64,000 bases of DNA from the NCBI RefSeq assembly GCF_027923405.1, contig NZ_BQYI01000001.1, forward strand, positions 1,900,501-1,964,500. The letters run 5' to 3'. Positions within the stretch are counted from its first letter, which is position 1, and every line of letters begins with the position of its first letter. Origin of the DNA: Paenibacillus sp. YYML68 (GTDB lineage: Bacteria; Bacillota; Bacilli; Paenibacillales; NBRC-103111). Under the pieces are notes generated by a model. The model saw nothing but the letters and a program-made list of their open reading frames with translations. It did no database searches and was not told the DNA's origin. The position numbers and the translations under genes were made by a program. Shown here one piece after another: positions 51,802 to 60,564 of this stretch.

Positions 51802-51999
51802 GTTCCAAATATGAGTATCCTGGAACGGATGTCTTAATTAAATATCTCCCGCATTCGAGATGTGGAAGAGTTGAAACGATTTGAGCGTGTGGTTTCTAAG
51901 GAATGGTTATCAGAGTTAGAACTCCGGCCACTACCAGCAACCAGAAACGACGAAGGAAGTTTACTTTCGAGACGGTCAGTATATGGCTGGCCGCCATAG
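51798..51999 (+). pseudogene. Fic/Doc toxin remnant (frameshifted and truncated)
   Basis: Starting at the ATG overlapping the antitoxin stop, the frame reads 'MSSKYEYPGTDVLI', a Fic N-terminus, then breaks near 51840. One base over it continues 'IRDVEELKRFERVVSKEWLS' and 'ELELRPLP', the start of the Fic fold, before running into unrelated residues and TAG. The catalytic HPFREGNGR motif is absent. The toxin is dead, by an A-run shift and loss of the main domain. Confidence 0.7.
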
Positions 52000-52172
52000 G
52001 TTTTTATGAAATTGAGAAACGGCATGTACCCAATGAAATCATTCAGCTACGCCATAAGATGGTTCCGGCTACGGTCAAGAAAATTGAACCAGGGCAAGGA
52101 GAGGCTGACGATCCACATGTCGGCAGCCTTTACGTAACTAGATATTTACTGATATTTAACCTCTTAACATAG
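51903..52172 (+). pseudogene. unidentified fragment
   Basis: An open frame of up to 89 residues in the frame of the Fic ATG. Its middle ('FTFETVSIWLAAIGFYEIEK', 'NEIIQLRHKMVPATVKKIEP') looks protein-like, with plausible helix and strand patterns, but the start is inside the Fic remnant and has no ribosome site. It may be the tail of another inactivated gene. I do not recognise it. Confidence 0.25.
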
Positions 52173-52189
52173 ATAGGCAGCGCTTTATC

Positions 52190-52405
52190 TCAGGATGAGG
52201 ACTTACTTTTTTTAAGTATCCTTCTGAAGGGAATGTTGACTAGTAAAAAATATATTGGGAAAATGACGATCCCTACAGCATTTATAACGACAATTTTGAT
52301 TAACTATGAATCTTCTCTAATAGCATCAGTAGTGTTGTAACCATACAATAAATAAATAATCCAAATCATAACTAGAATGAATCCTGCTATATTTAACTTG
52401 TTCAT
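52190..52405 (-). pseudogene. small two-helix membrane protein interrupted by TAG
   Basis: From the ATG at 52405 the frame reads 'MNKLNIAGFILVMIWIIYLL' to 'AIREDS', meets TAG at 52304-52306, then continues in the same frame as 'LIKIVVINAVGIVIFPIYFL' to 'FRRILKKSKSSS' and TGA. Together this is a 71-codon, two-membrane-helix protein with a basic end. One nonsense mutation would explain it. There is no strong ribosome site (CGGAGTTCCGAA-like). Confidence 0.45.
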
Positions 52406-52467
52406 TTCGGAACTCCGTTCTTAACGTTAGAAAGGGGGGTTAATGAACCCTCTTCAACATTCAAAAA

Positions 52468-52650
52468 TTATTGAGTTTCTTCAAGTACCCAGAACAACCC
52501 GGCCCTTTCAAAATCACTTGTAGTAATTTTCGTAACAAAGATCTGGGCTTCATTAGCAAGCTGTTTCAATTCAGCTCCCGTTGAACGGCCTTCAATTTGT
52601 GTAAGCCCATTGAAATCAAAGTCCTTAAATGTAGAAATTGATTTAATCAC
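52468..52650 (-). CDS. hypothetical fragment
   Basis: A short frame of 60 residues from a GTG ('STFKDFDFNGLTQIEGRSTG', 'NEAQIFVTKITTSDFERAGL'). The frame stays open upstream without an ATG for about 25 codons ('NPCPAWTYDNDE'), suggesting the 3' end of a larger decayed gene. There is no ribosome site. I cannot identify it. Confidence 0.3.
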   Translation of the reverse strand: MIKSISTFKDFDFNGLTQIEGRSTGAELKQLANEAQIFVTKITTSDFERAGLFWVLEETQ

Positions 52651-52916
52651 TTCATCATTATCATAAGTCCAAGCAGGGCAAGGATTCAGGCTGTGATTGG
52701 CTCTGCGAAAGTTGAGCTATTATGATTTTGTAAACGGAACATCGATGAATTAAGACTCATATTGTCTGGAATTTATAGTTTCGATACTAATATCAATCTC
52801 GTAGTTCGGATACTCACTTATACGGCAGAGAATCTCCGACTTTTTGTTTTTTGCAATGTGAGCTTACTTGCTCACACTTATTCTAAAGATAATAAGTGAA
52901 TGGATGTGGTTGAGCC

Positions 52917-53195
52917 TTGAGTCCGAATAAATTACGCTCTATAGCTGGTGCAACCTTCATTGTGACGGTAGCCTTGTTTTGTATTGATGGTCTGTTTATT
53001 CATTACCGTCAATTTCTTGATGGCATAGGAATCAAGTCAACCTTCATTCTTCCACCAATAGGGCTAGTGGCAGTGTATTTCGCACAAAGAAAAGCACATA
53101 CTAAGACTGATACCACACTTATCATACTCAATATACTTGCTTTCTTGTTGCGCCCCCTATACATATTTTTCGGAACGTTAATCTTTGGTCCTTAA
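52917..53195 (+). CDS. small membrane protein, 92 aa
   Basis: Three hydrophobic segments ('GATFIVTVALFCIDGLFI', 'STFILPPIGLVAVYFA', 'LIILNILAFLLRPLYIFFGT'). The only usable start is TTG, with a weak site before it. AT-richer codons than the surrounding chromosome suggest recent arrival. A good terminator follows, so it may be expressed. The family is unknown. The 265 bp before it hold no gene I can support, only a short TGTGAGC/GCTCACA hairpin at 52856-52876. Confidence 0.5.
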   Translation: MSPNKLRSIAGATFIVTVALFCIDGLFIHYRQFLDGIGIKSTFILPPIGLVAVYFAQRKAHTKTDTTLIILNILAFLLRPLYIFFGTLIFGP

Positions 53196-53205
53196 AACTG
53201 AGTTG

Positions 53206-53242
53206 AAATGACCGAATCCTATATCAGGACTCGGTCATTTTT
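53206..53242 (+). terminator. terminator after the 92-aa membrane protein gene
   Basis: AATGACCGA and TCGGTCATT with TCC/GGA pairs inside, followed by TTT. Confidence 0.85.
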
Positions 53243-53398
53243 CTATGGAATCCATTATCGAGAAGTTCAATCCAAAACTCCAGAAATTACTATAAAATGA
53301 TTGAAGCTGTTTACAAATACGATATCGAAACAGTTCCAGGATTTTGGAGTTCATTCAGAATGATAAAGAGCAGGAAGATACCCTTATTCACCAAACTT

Positions 53399-53422
53399 AG
53401 CATCCGTCAGGATGCTTTTTTT
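53399..53422 (+). terminator. orphan terminator
   Basis: AGCATCC, loop GTCA, GGATGCT, then TTTTTT. No plus-strand gene lies between it and the previous terminator, only a decayed 150-bp stretch, so it belongs to a lost gene or a small RNA. Confidence 0.8.
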
Positions 53423-53483
53423 GCGTTTACGAGCAATGGCTATGGGACCGATAACGAGCGATCACGTATTCGCTTGCAGAGCC

Positions 53484-54365
<882 letters not shown>

Positions 54366-54402
54366 TCAAATGGCGGCGAAGCCCGGGTATTGGGCCTTAC
54401 AG

Positions 54403-54437
54403 CAAGCTTACTGCTTGGAGCCGATTTGCATTATAAT
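54403..54437. promoter_or_regulatory. promoter and dyad before the MerR gene
   Basis: CAAGC-TTACT-GCTTG (54403-54417) is a perfect dyad 14 bp upstream of TATAAT (54432-54437), lying at the -35. It is a likely operator of the divergent MerR/reductase pair. Confidence 0.5.
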
Positions 54438-54506
54438 GAGCTTACAGCCTTCGTGTTACACGAAGTCAACAGGGGCTGATCATTTTTTTCCAAGGAGGAC
54501 ATACTG

Positions 54507-54962
54507 ATGCATACAGTCAAGGAAGCCGCCCAATTAACGGGACTCACCGAGCACGCAGTGCGTTTCTATACCGATAAGGGACTCGTGCCGAGTGTACAGC
54601 GCAATGACAACAATATCCGTCTATTCGATGCTGAAGCGATCAACTGGCTATATGGTGTCAAATGTCTTAAGCAATCCGGGATGCCGATCGAGGTGATTAA
54701 GACGTATGTTGATCTCTGTCTGGAGGGGGATTCGACGATTCCGCAGCGCTGCCAAATTATGAAGGAGCAGCATGAGGCGGCGCTCGTTCAGCTCGAAGAG
54801 GCCAAGCAGCGTGTCGCGCACTTGGAGGAGAAAACGGCTCTCTACGAGGCTATCATGGAGCAACGCACGCTAGACACGACCAATCCTGCCAACTGGGAAC
54901 GAATACGGCATTACCATAGCGACGTCTTCTATTCGCCCTCTAAGCAACGCACGAACGAATAA
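54507..54962 (+). CDS. MerR-family regulator
   Basis: A 151-residue regulator: winged HTH at 1-70 ('VKEAAQLTGLTEHAVRFYTD', 'NNIRLFDAEAINWLYGVKC') and a coiled-coil dimer helix (about 80-120). No cysteine pattern for metals is seen, so it probably senses an organic compound or redox stress. GGAGGACA precedes the ATG. Divergent from the aldo/keto reductase, with which it shares a control region. Confidence 0.88.
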   Translation: MHTVKEAAQLTGLTEHAVRFYTDKGLVPSVQRNDNNIRLFDAEAINWLYGVKCLKQSGMPIEVIKTYVDLCLEGDSTIPQRCQIMKEQHEAALVQLEEAKQRVAHLEEKTALYEAIMEQRTLDTTNPANWERIRHYHSDVFYSPSKQRTNE

Positions 54963-54983
54963 CGGCGGTCTGACCGCCGTTAT
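54959..54983. terminator. bidirectional hairpin between MerR and GntR genes
   Basis: ATAACGGCGGT, loop CTG, ACCGCCGTTAT, a perfect 11-bp stem. T-runs are short. Confidence 0.65.
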
Positions 54984-55000
54984 CCCCACGCTATCGCTCC

Positions 55001-55618
55001 CTATTGCTTCAAAAAATGAAGACAAAACTCCAGGTCCGCCTTCAAATGCTCCTTCATCAATCGCTCCGCCGTGTCGCCGTCGTGCGAGCGGATCGCATCA
55101 TAGATCCCTTGATGCTCATCCAGCAGGAACGGTCTCCGGTAGATGACGACCGTCTTGCGGAACAAGTAGATGATCGATTGCATCCTGTCGATAATGTCGA
55201 TCATCTGCGGGTTGTTGCTGGACTGCACGATCAAGTTATGGAACTGCTCGTTCGCCTTCATCGTCTCCTCGTCAGGACCTTGACGAGCCAGCGTGATGCA
55301 CGTCTCCAGCTGCTCAAGTGTTGCTGCATCCATGTAAGTGGCGGCGCAGCGGGCCGAGAAGCCCTCCAGCAGGATGCGCACCTGGAACGTATTGCTGATA
55401 TCGGTCGCGGTCGGATTGATGACGCGCTTCTGCTGGATCAGACCCTCCTGCTCCAGCTTGCGGATCGACTCGCGAATCGGCGTCCGGCTGACGCCGAGCT
55501 CCTCCGCCAGCCGCTCCTCGACGAGCTTCGTCCCCCGCGGATATTCTCCATTCAATATTTTATCCCGAATGAATTCGTACGACGTTAAGTAAGCCTTCTG
55601 AAACGGCTGCTTGCTCAT
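55001..55618 (-). CDS. GntR/FadR-type (FCD domain) regulator
   Basis: A 205-residue regulator: winged HTH at about 8-75 ('LAEELGVSRTPIRESIRKLE'), and an FCD ligand-binding domain whose three His residues ('NEQFHNLI', 'LLDEHQGIYDAI', 'MKEHLKADL') fit a metal-bound organic-acid pocket. The ATG is 7 bp after AAAGGA. It is divergent from the four-gene catabolic operon and close to two inverted repeats in that promoter, so it probably represses those genes until a sugar acid binds. Confidence 0.88.
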   Translation of the reverse strand: MSKQPFQKAYLTSYEFIRDKILNGEYPRGTKLVEERLAEELGVSRTPIRESIRKLEQEGLIQQKRVINPTATDISNTFQVRILLEGFSARCAATYMDAATLEQLETCITLARQGPDEETMKANEQFHNLIVQSSNNPQMIDIIDRMQSIIYLFRKTVVIYRRPFLLDEHQGIYDAIRSHDGDTAERLMKEHLKADLEFCLHFLKQ

Positions 55619-55750
55619 GTGCATGTCCTTTCTTAACCTTTATCTAGCTCGATGGCTGAAGATTCTATTGCTTCATCATACCGTATACAGGAGCTTGATC
55701 GCAAAGGAAAGTACATAAAAACAGAGAAACTGTATTCCTATTCTAAATTT

Positions 55751-55782
55751 TTGTATACAAAATAATAATTGTTGTGTACAAT
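55751..55782. promoter_or_regulatory. GntR-type twin operators overlapping the catabolic promoter
   Basis: TTGTATACAA (55751-55760) is a perfect palindrome and TTGTGTACAA (55772-55781) a near copy, 21 bp apart, two helix turns. The predicted promoter TATACA-N17-TACAAT (55754-55782) lies across both. Binding would block RNA polymerase. Confidence 0.7.
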
Positions 55783-55799
55783 AAGCTTGCAACACATTA

Positions 55800-55813
55800 C
55801 GTAAGCGCTTTAA
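55800..55813. promoter_or_regulatory. catabolite-responsive element (cre)
   Basis: CGTAAGCGCTTTAA contains the AAGCGCTT core of the CcpA site, about 10 bp downstream of the expected start and just before AAGGAGG. CcpA there would repress the operon when glucose is present. Confidence 0.6.
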
Positions 55814-55825
55814 GGAGGAATAGTT

Positions 55826-56716
55826 ATGAACGTTGGTTTTATCGGAATAGGTATCATGGGTAAGCCCATGTCACGTAACTTAATGAAGCACGGCTTCAAG
55901 CTGACCGTCACCGATGTGAATGAGGCGGCGGTGCGCGAGCTGGTGCAGGAAGGTGCATGCGGTGCAGCATCACCAGTCGAGGTTGCGCGTGAAAGCGATA
56001 TCATCATCACGATGCTGCCGAATAACGCAATCGTGCGCAGTGTCATTCTCGGGGAGAATGGAATTGTACAGGGCGCGAAGCCGGGTACAATCGTCGTCGA
56101 CATGAGCTCGGTATCGCCGGTCGTGTCGAGGGAGGTCGCTGCGGCATTAGAGGAGCGCGGGCTTCATCTGCTCGATGCGCCGGTCAGCGGCGGTGAGCCG
56201 AAGGCGATAGACGGGACGCTGGCGATTATGGTCGGCGGCGAGGAGTCGATCTTCAAGAAGGCGGAGCCTGTGCTCGCTGCGATGGGCAAGGACATTACGC
56301 TAGTAGGCGGTAGCGGCTGCGGGTCGATTGCGAAGCTGGCGAACCAGATCATCGTCAACGTCAACATCGCGGCGATGTCCGAGGCGTTCGTGCTGGCGGC
56401 GAAGGCGGGCATCGACGTGGAGAAGATGTACCAGGCGATCCGCGGCGGCTTGGCGGGCAGCACAGTGCTGGATGCGAAGGCGCCGCTCATTCTTGCGCGC
56501 AGCTTCGAGCCGGGAGGCCGCATCGACATCAATATGAAGGATTTGACCAACGTCATGGAGACGGCCGACGACGAAGGGATGCAGCTTCCGCTGACGAGTC
56601 ATGTGCTCGGCATGTTCCGCTCGCTCGTCGAGGATGGCAAGCAAGGTCTTGATCACGGCGCACTTGTGCAATACTACGAGAAGCTGACAGACACTATTGT
56701 AGAGAAGCGTAAGTAG
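55826..56716 (+). CDS. beta-hydroxyacid dehydrogenase (L-threonate/tartronate-semialdehyde type)
   Basis: An NAD(P)-dependent enzyme of 296 residues. The Rossmann motif 'GFIGIGIMGKPMSRNL' is at the N-terminus, the substrate loop is 'LDAPVSGGEPKAIDGTLAIM', and the catalytic Lys lies in 'GSIAKLANQIIV'. Within this family GarR reduces tartronate semialdehyde and LtnD oxidises L-threonate. The DUF1537 kinase beside it favours the LtnD-like role. GGAGG precedes the ATG. It is the first gene of an operon with a GntP permease, a DUF1537 kinase and an aldolase. Confidence 0.85.
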   Translation: MNVGFIGIGIMGKPMSRNLMKHGFKLTVTDVNEAAVRELVQEGACGAASPVEVARESDIIITMLPNNAIVRSVILGENGIVQGAKPGTIVVDMSSVSPVVSREVAAALEERGLHLLDAPVSGGEPKAIDGTLAIMVGGEESIFKKAEPVLAAMGKDITLVGGSGCGSIAKLANQIIVNVNIAAMSEAFVLAAKAGIDVEKMYQAIRGGLAGSTVLDAKAPLILARSFEPGGRIDINMKDLTNVMETADDEGMQLPLTSHVLGMFRSLVEDGKQGLDHGALVQYYEKLTDTIVEKRK

Positions 56717-56772
56717 GCGAAGAGCGCAGCACAACATTTTACAGATACATCATAAAGGAGCATCGATCAGCT

Positions 56773-58119
56773 ATGGTAACAGGTCCACTATTAATTGTTA
56801 TATTCGTGCTGGCGCTTGCGGCGCTGTTCTTCCTCATTCTTAAGGTGAGAATCGAGCCGTTCTTATCCCTCATTCTCGTCGCCTTCGCGACAGCGCTCGT
56901 CATCGGCATGCCGCTGAAGGACATTCCCGGCATCGTCACGACCGGCTTCGGCAATACGCTCGCGGGCGTCGGCATCTTGATCGGTCTTGGCGTCATCTTC
57001 GGTCAGTTCCTCGCGGCCTCGGGCGCTGTGGAGAAGATCGCGCAGGCGGTGCTTAAGGCGTTCGGCCCGAAGGCCTCTCCTGCAGGTCTTGGCTTGACAG
57101 GAACGATCGTCTCGATTCCGGTGTTCTTCGATGCGGCGTTCGTCATCTTGAGCGGTCTGGTCAAAAGTCTGGCGTCGAAGACGGGCATCGCCGTCATGAC
57201 GTTCGTCACGTCGCTCGGCGTTGGCTTGATCGTCTCACACAACATGGTCGCACCGACACCGGGACCGCTCGTTGTAGCGGAGAACACGGGGGCCGACCTC
57301 GGACTGTTCATCATCTACGGGGTGCTGTGCTCCATTCCTGCGACGCTCGTCGGCGGCTTCCTGTACGGCTCCTTCATCGGCAAGCGGCTGAAGCACTCTG
57401 GCGACATTGAAGTGGTGGAGGTAGCAACGGATGCTGCCCAGCCGAGGAAGGAGATCAGCACCGCACTGTCGTTCGCGATGCTGTGCCTGCCGATTGTACT
57501 CATTCTGTTGAACACGATCTCCAAGCTGATCTGGCCAGGTACAGCGATTGCATCGTTCTTCGGCTTCGTTGGGGATAAAAATATTGCCTTGCTCATCAGT
57601 ACAATCGTCGCGATTGCAGCGCTTCGACCGTATATTTCGGAGAAATATTCGAGCCTCTACGCGGAGGCGATCAACTCGGCAGGTATCATCATCTTGATCA
57701 CTGGCGCAGGCGGTGCGTTCGGCGCAGTCATTAACAAGAGCGGCATCGGCGATTACTTGATCCAGAGCATGCAGGGGCTGAGTATTCCGATTCTGTTACT
57801 TGCCTTCGTCTTCTCGCAAATATTGCGGGCGTCACTTGGCTCGGCGACGGTCGCGCTCGTGACGACGTCGAGCATTCTCGGACCGATGATCGGCGAGCTC
57901 GGCGTATCCCCGATCTTGCTCGGTCTTGCGATCTGCGCAGGCGGTATCGGGCTGTCGCTGCCGAATGACTCCGGCTTCTGGGTCGTCAGCCGCTTCGGCA
58001 AATTAACGGTCACCCAGACGCTCCGCGCCTGGACGCTCGGCGGGTTCATCGCAGGCTTGACCGCGCTCGCCACCGTGTACGTATTCAGTCTGTTCAGTGG
58101 CATCTTGCCAGGGATCTAA
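56773..58119 (+). CDS. GntP-family sugar-acid permease
   Basis: A 448-residue membrane carrier with about twelve hydrophobic segments. 'FDAAFVILSGLVKSLA', 'SHNMVAPTPGPL' and 'GSATVALVTTSSILGP' are signatures of the gluconate:H+ symporter family (GntP). It imports the substrate of the operon, probably a tetronate or related sugar acid. AAGGAG is 13 bp before the ATG. It lies between the dehydrogenase and the kinase. Confidence 0.92.
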   Translation: MVTGPLLIVIFVLALAALFFLILKVRIEPFLSLILVAFATALVIGMPLKDIPGIVTTGFGNTLAGVGILIGLGVIFGQFLAASGAVEKIAQAVLKAFGPKASPAGLGLTGTIVSIPVFFDAAFVILSGLVKSLASKTGIAVMTFVTSLGVGLIVSHNMVAPTPGPLVVAENTGADLGLFIIYGVLCSIPATLVGGFLYGSFIGKRLKHSGDIEVVEVATDAAQPRKEISTALSFAMLCLPIVLILLNTISKLIWPGTAIASFFGFVGDKNIALLISTIVAIAALRPYISEKYSSLYAEAINSAGIIILITGAGGAFGAVINKSGIGDYLIQSMQGLSIPILLLAFVFSQILRASLGSATVALVTTSSILGPMIGELGVSPILLGLAICAGGIGLSLPNDSGFWVVSRFGKLTVTQTLRAWTLGGFIAGLTALATVYVFSLFSGILPGI

Positions 58120-58141
58120 TATAGAAGGGAAGGCGTAAGCT

Positions 58142-59605
58142 GTGAATACGGTTACGAAAAGCATGAAGGAAGTACTCGGCAGCCTGCCAGCTGTTGACCG
58201 CAGCCTCGTATATGAAGCGCTGGCGAAGGAGCTGCACGACTTCAAGTCCAAGATCGTCGTCCTCGACGACGATCCGACAGGTGTTCAGACGGTACACGGT
58301 GTATCCGTGTACACCGATTGGTCGGTCGACAGTCTCGAGCAAGGGTTCGCCGAGCCGCAGTCGATGTTCTTCATCCTGACGAACTCCCGCGGGATGATCG
58401 CCAGTGAGAGCGAGGCGGTGCATCGCACAATAGCCGAGAACTTAGCTCTCGTATCGAAGAAGCGGAGCCAGCCGTTCCTGCTCGTCAGCCGCGGTGATTC
58501 GACGCTGCGCGGCCACTATCCCCTCGAGACGGAGACGCTGAAGAGCACACTTGAGGAGCGGCTTGCGATGCGCTTCGATGGCGAGGTGATCGTTCCTTTT
58601 TTCCGAGAAGGGGGACGGTATACGATAGATAACATTCATTATGTGCAGCAGGGAGAGGAGCTCGTGCCGGCTGGCGAGACGGAATTCGCGAAGGATCGGA
58701 CGTTCGGCTATACGTCGTCGCACCTCGGTCAGTGGGTCGAGGAGAAGTCGGCGGGTCGCTACAAGGCGGCAGACGCCACCTACATTACGCTGGAGGACCT
58801 GCGGGCGCGCAATGTGGAAGGCATATCCCGTCAGCTCATGGACGTGCGCGACTTCCAGAAGGTGATCGTCAATGCAGTTGACGATACCGATGTCGCCGTA
58901 TTCACGACGGCGTTAGTTCGCGCGATGAAGCAGGGCAAGACGTTCATCTTCCGCAGCGCGGCGGCGTTCACGAAGGTGATCGGCGGCGTCAGCGACAAGC
59001 CATTGCTTACCAGAGAGGAGCTTATCCGCGAGGACAATGGCCACGGAGGCTTGATTCTCGTCGGCTCTCATGTGAAGAAGACGACCGAGCAGCTGGCGGA
59101 GCTGCAGAAGTGTACGGACATTACGTTCGTCCAGCTGGACAGCCATCTGGTCGTCGAGCCAGATCGATTCGCAGCTGAGGTCGATCGCGTCATCGCTGAG
59201 GTCGAACGCCTGATAGCAGCTGGTCGCACCGTGACGGTGTACACAAGACGGGAGCGGCTCGATCTGGGCGAGGGCAAGCAGGAGGAGGAGCTGAAGCAAT
59301 CGCTCCGAATCTCCGATTCGGTGACGAGCATCGTCGAGCGTCTGCAGGTCCGCCCGAGCTATATCGTGGCGAAGGGCGGCATTACGTCGAGCGAGATCGG
59401 GACGAAGGGGCTCTTGGTTCAGAGAGCGACCGTCGCCGGGCAGATCAAGCCGGGCATCCCGGTATGGCTGACAGGTGCGGAGAGCCGATTCCCCGGCATC
59501 GCATACATCATCTTCCCGGGCAATGTCGGTGCGACGACGACGCTGCGGGAGACGGTGGAGCTGCTGGACGGCACGAGGAAGGGAGGCGCAGCCGATGCTC
59601 TGTAA
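58142..59605 (+). CDS. otnK: DUF1537 four-carbon acid sugar kinase (OtnK-like)
   Basis: A 487-residue kinase. N-terminal DUF1537 domain with 'VVLDDDPTGVQTVHGV' and 'LVSRGDSTLRGHYPLE', and C-terminal domain with 'IVAKGGITSSEIGTKGL' and 'IIFPGNVGATTTLRETV' binding ATP. Such kinases phosphorylate 3-oxo-tetronate or D-threonate. The usual partners OtnI (isomerase) and OtnC (decarboxylase) are missing here. The start is GTG with AAGGGAAGG upstream. It overlaps the aldolase gene by 11 bp, so the two are coupled. Confidence 0.88.
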   Translation: MNTVTKSMKEVLGSLPAVDRSLVYEALAKELHDFKSKIVVLDDDPTGVQTVHGVSVYTDWSVDSLEQGFAEPQSMFFILTNSRGMIASESEAVHRTIAENLALVSKKRSQPFLLVSRGDSTLRGHYPLETETLKSTLEERLAMRFDGEVIVPFFREGGRYTIDNIHYVQQGEELVPAGETEFAKDRTFGYTSSHLGQWVEEKSAGRYKAADATYITLEDLRARNVEGISRQLMDVRDFQKVIVNAVDDTDVAVFTTALVRAMKQGKTFIFRSAAAFTKVIGGVSDKPLLTREELIREDNGHGGLILVGSHVKKTTEQLAELQKCTDITFVQLDSHLVVEPDRFAAEVDRVIAEVERLIAAGRTVTVYTRRERLDLGEGKQEEELKQSLRISDSVTSIVERLQVRPSYIVAKGGITSSEIGTKGLLVQRATVAGQIKPGIPVWLTGAESRFPGIAYIIFPGNVGATTTLRETVELLDGTRKGGAADAL

Positions 59606-60440
59606 TACGAAGCAGCTGCTCCTCGCCGCACAGCAGGAGAAGACAGCGGTAGCCGCGTTCAACGTCTACAGTCTCGAGACGGTGCAGGCGGCGGTACGTG
59701 TCGCTGAGCAGGAGGAGCGTCCGGTCATAATCGCGCTGGGCGAACGATATTTCCCAACGGTCGATGTGGAAGGGTTCGCTGCGCTCGTGCAGGCGATTGC
59801 CGCGAAGGCGAACGTGCCTGTAGCTCTGCATCTCGACCATGCCTATGAGAAGGCGTCGATCGTCCGCGCGATTCGCAGCGGCTTCACCTCGGTCATGTAC
59901 GATGGCTCGAAGTATGAGCTTGCCGAGAACATTCGCCGCACGAAGGAGCTCGTCGAGCTCGCGCATATGGCGGGTGTGTCCGTCGAGGCGGAGATCGGCT
60001 CCGTCGCTAGAGGCGACTTCTCCGACGAGGAGGAGGGAGACGGCACGTTGACAGACCCGGCGTCTGCTCAACGATTCGTCGCCGAGACGGGTGTCGATTT
60101 CCTCGCGGCGTCCATCGGTACGGTGCACGGGATGTACACAGGTGAACCGAATATTAATCTAGAGCTGCTCGGACGTATCCGTGAGGCGGTGTCTGTGCCG
60201 CTCGTGCTGCATGGCGGCTCGGGGACGCCTGATGACGTACTTACCGAGGCGATCCGTGCAGGCATCTGTAAGGTCAACGTCAATACGGAAGTATCGATGG
60301 CAGCGGTGGCGTACTTAGTGGAAGCTGCACAACAGCCTGCCTTCCACAGAGCGCATCTGTCGACGATTATGGAGAGCATGCAGCAGTCGATGGTGCCTGT
60401 TATGGCGAGGTTCGTCCGACTTCTGGCGCATAAGCGTTGA
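59595..60440 (+). CDS. class II fructose-bisphosphate/tagatose-bisphosphate-type aldolase
   Basis: Zinc-dependent aldolase of 281 residues. Zinc ligands lie in 'ALHLDHAYEKASIV', 'GTVHGMY' and 'LVLHGGSGTPDDV', with phosphate binding in 'KVNVNTE' and a Glu in 'VEAEIGSVARGD'. It resembles KbaY/GatY and Fba enzymes that split ketose bisphosphates to dihydroxyacetone phosphate. The ATG at 59595 follows GGGAGG by 7 bp and overlaps the kinase stop. With the kinase it probably cleaves a phosphorylated oxo-acid, which would be a departure from OtnC-type decarboxylation. Confidence 0.87.
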   Translation: MLCNTKQLLLAAQQEKTAVAAFNVYSLETVQAAVRVAEQEERPVIIALGERYFPTVDVEGFAALVQAIAAKANVPVALHLDHAYEKASIVRAIRSGFTSVMYDGSKYELAENIRRTKELVELAHMAGVSVEAEIGSVARGDFSDEEEGDGTLTDPASAQRFVAETGVDFLAASIGTVHGMYTGEPNINLELLGRIREAVSVPLVLHGGSGTPDDVLTEAIRAGICKVNVNTEVSMAAVAYLVEAAQQPAFHRAHLSTIMESMQQSMVPVMARFVRLLAHKR

Positions 60441-60463
60441 TTCCCCTCATTATCGTAAATGTA

Positions 60464-60506
60464 AAAAGTCCGGCACACCATCGTCATGATGGGGAGCCGG
60501 ACTTTT
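60464..60506. terminator. terminator of the catabolic operon
   Basis: AAAAGTCCGGC and GCCGGACTTTT pair over 11 bp, with CCATC/GATGG inside. It lies between the aldolase and the converging XRE gene and can serve both. Confidence 0.88.
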
Positions 60507-60564
60507 GACATTACAGCGCATCATACGGTGCGGAATGGGCGATTGCAAGCTGTGCTTGTAGGCT

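Noticed and set aside
51903-52172. Functional Fic C-terminal domain
   Set aside because: The HPFREGNGR motif is absent in all frames of this stretch.
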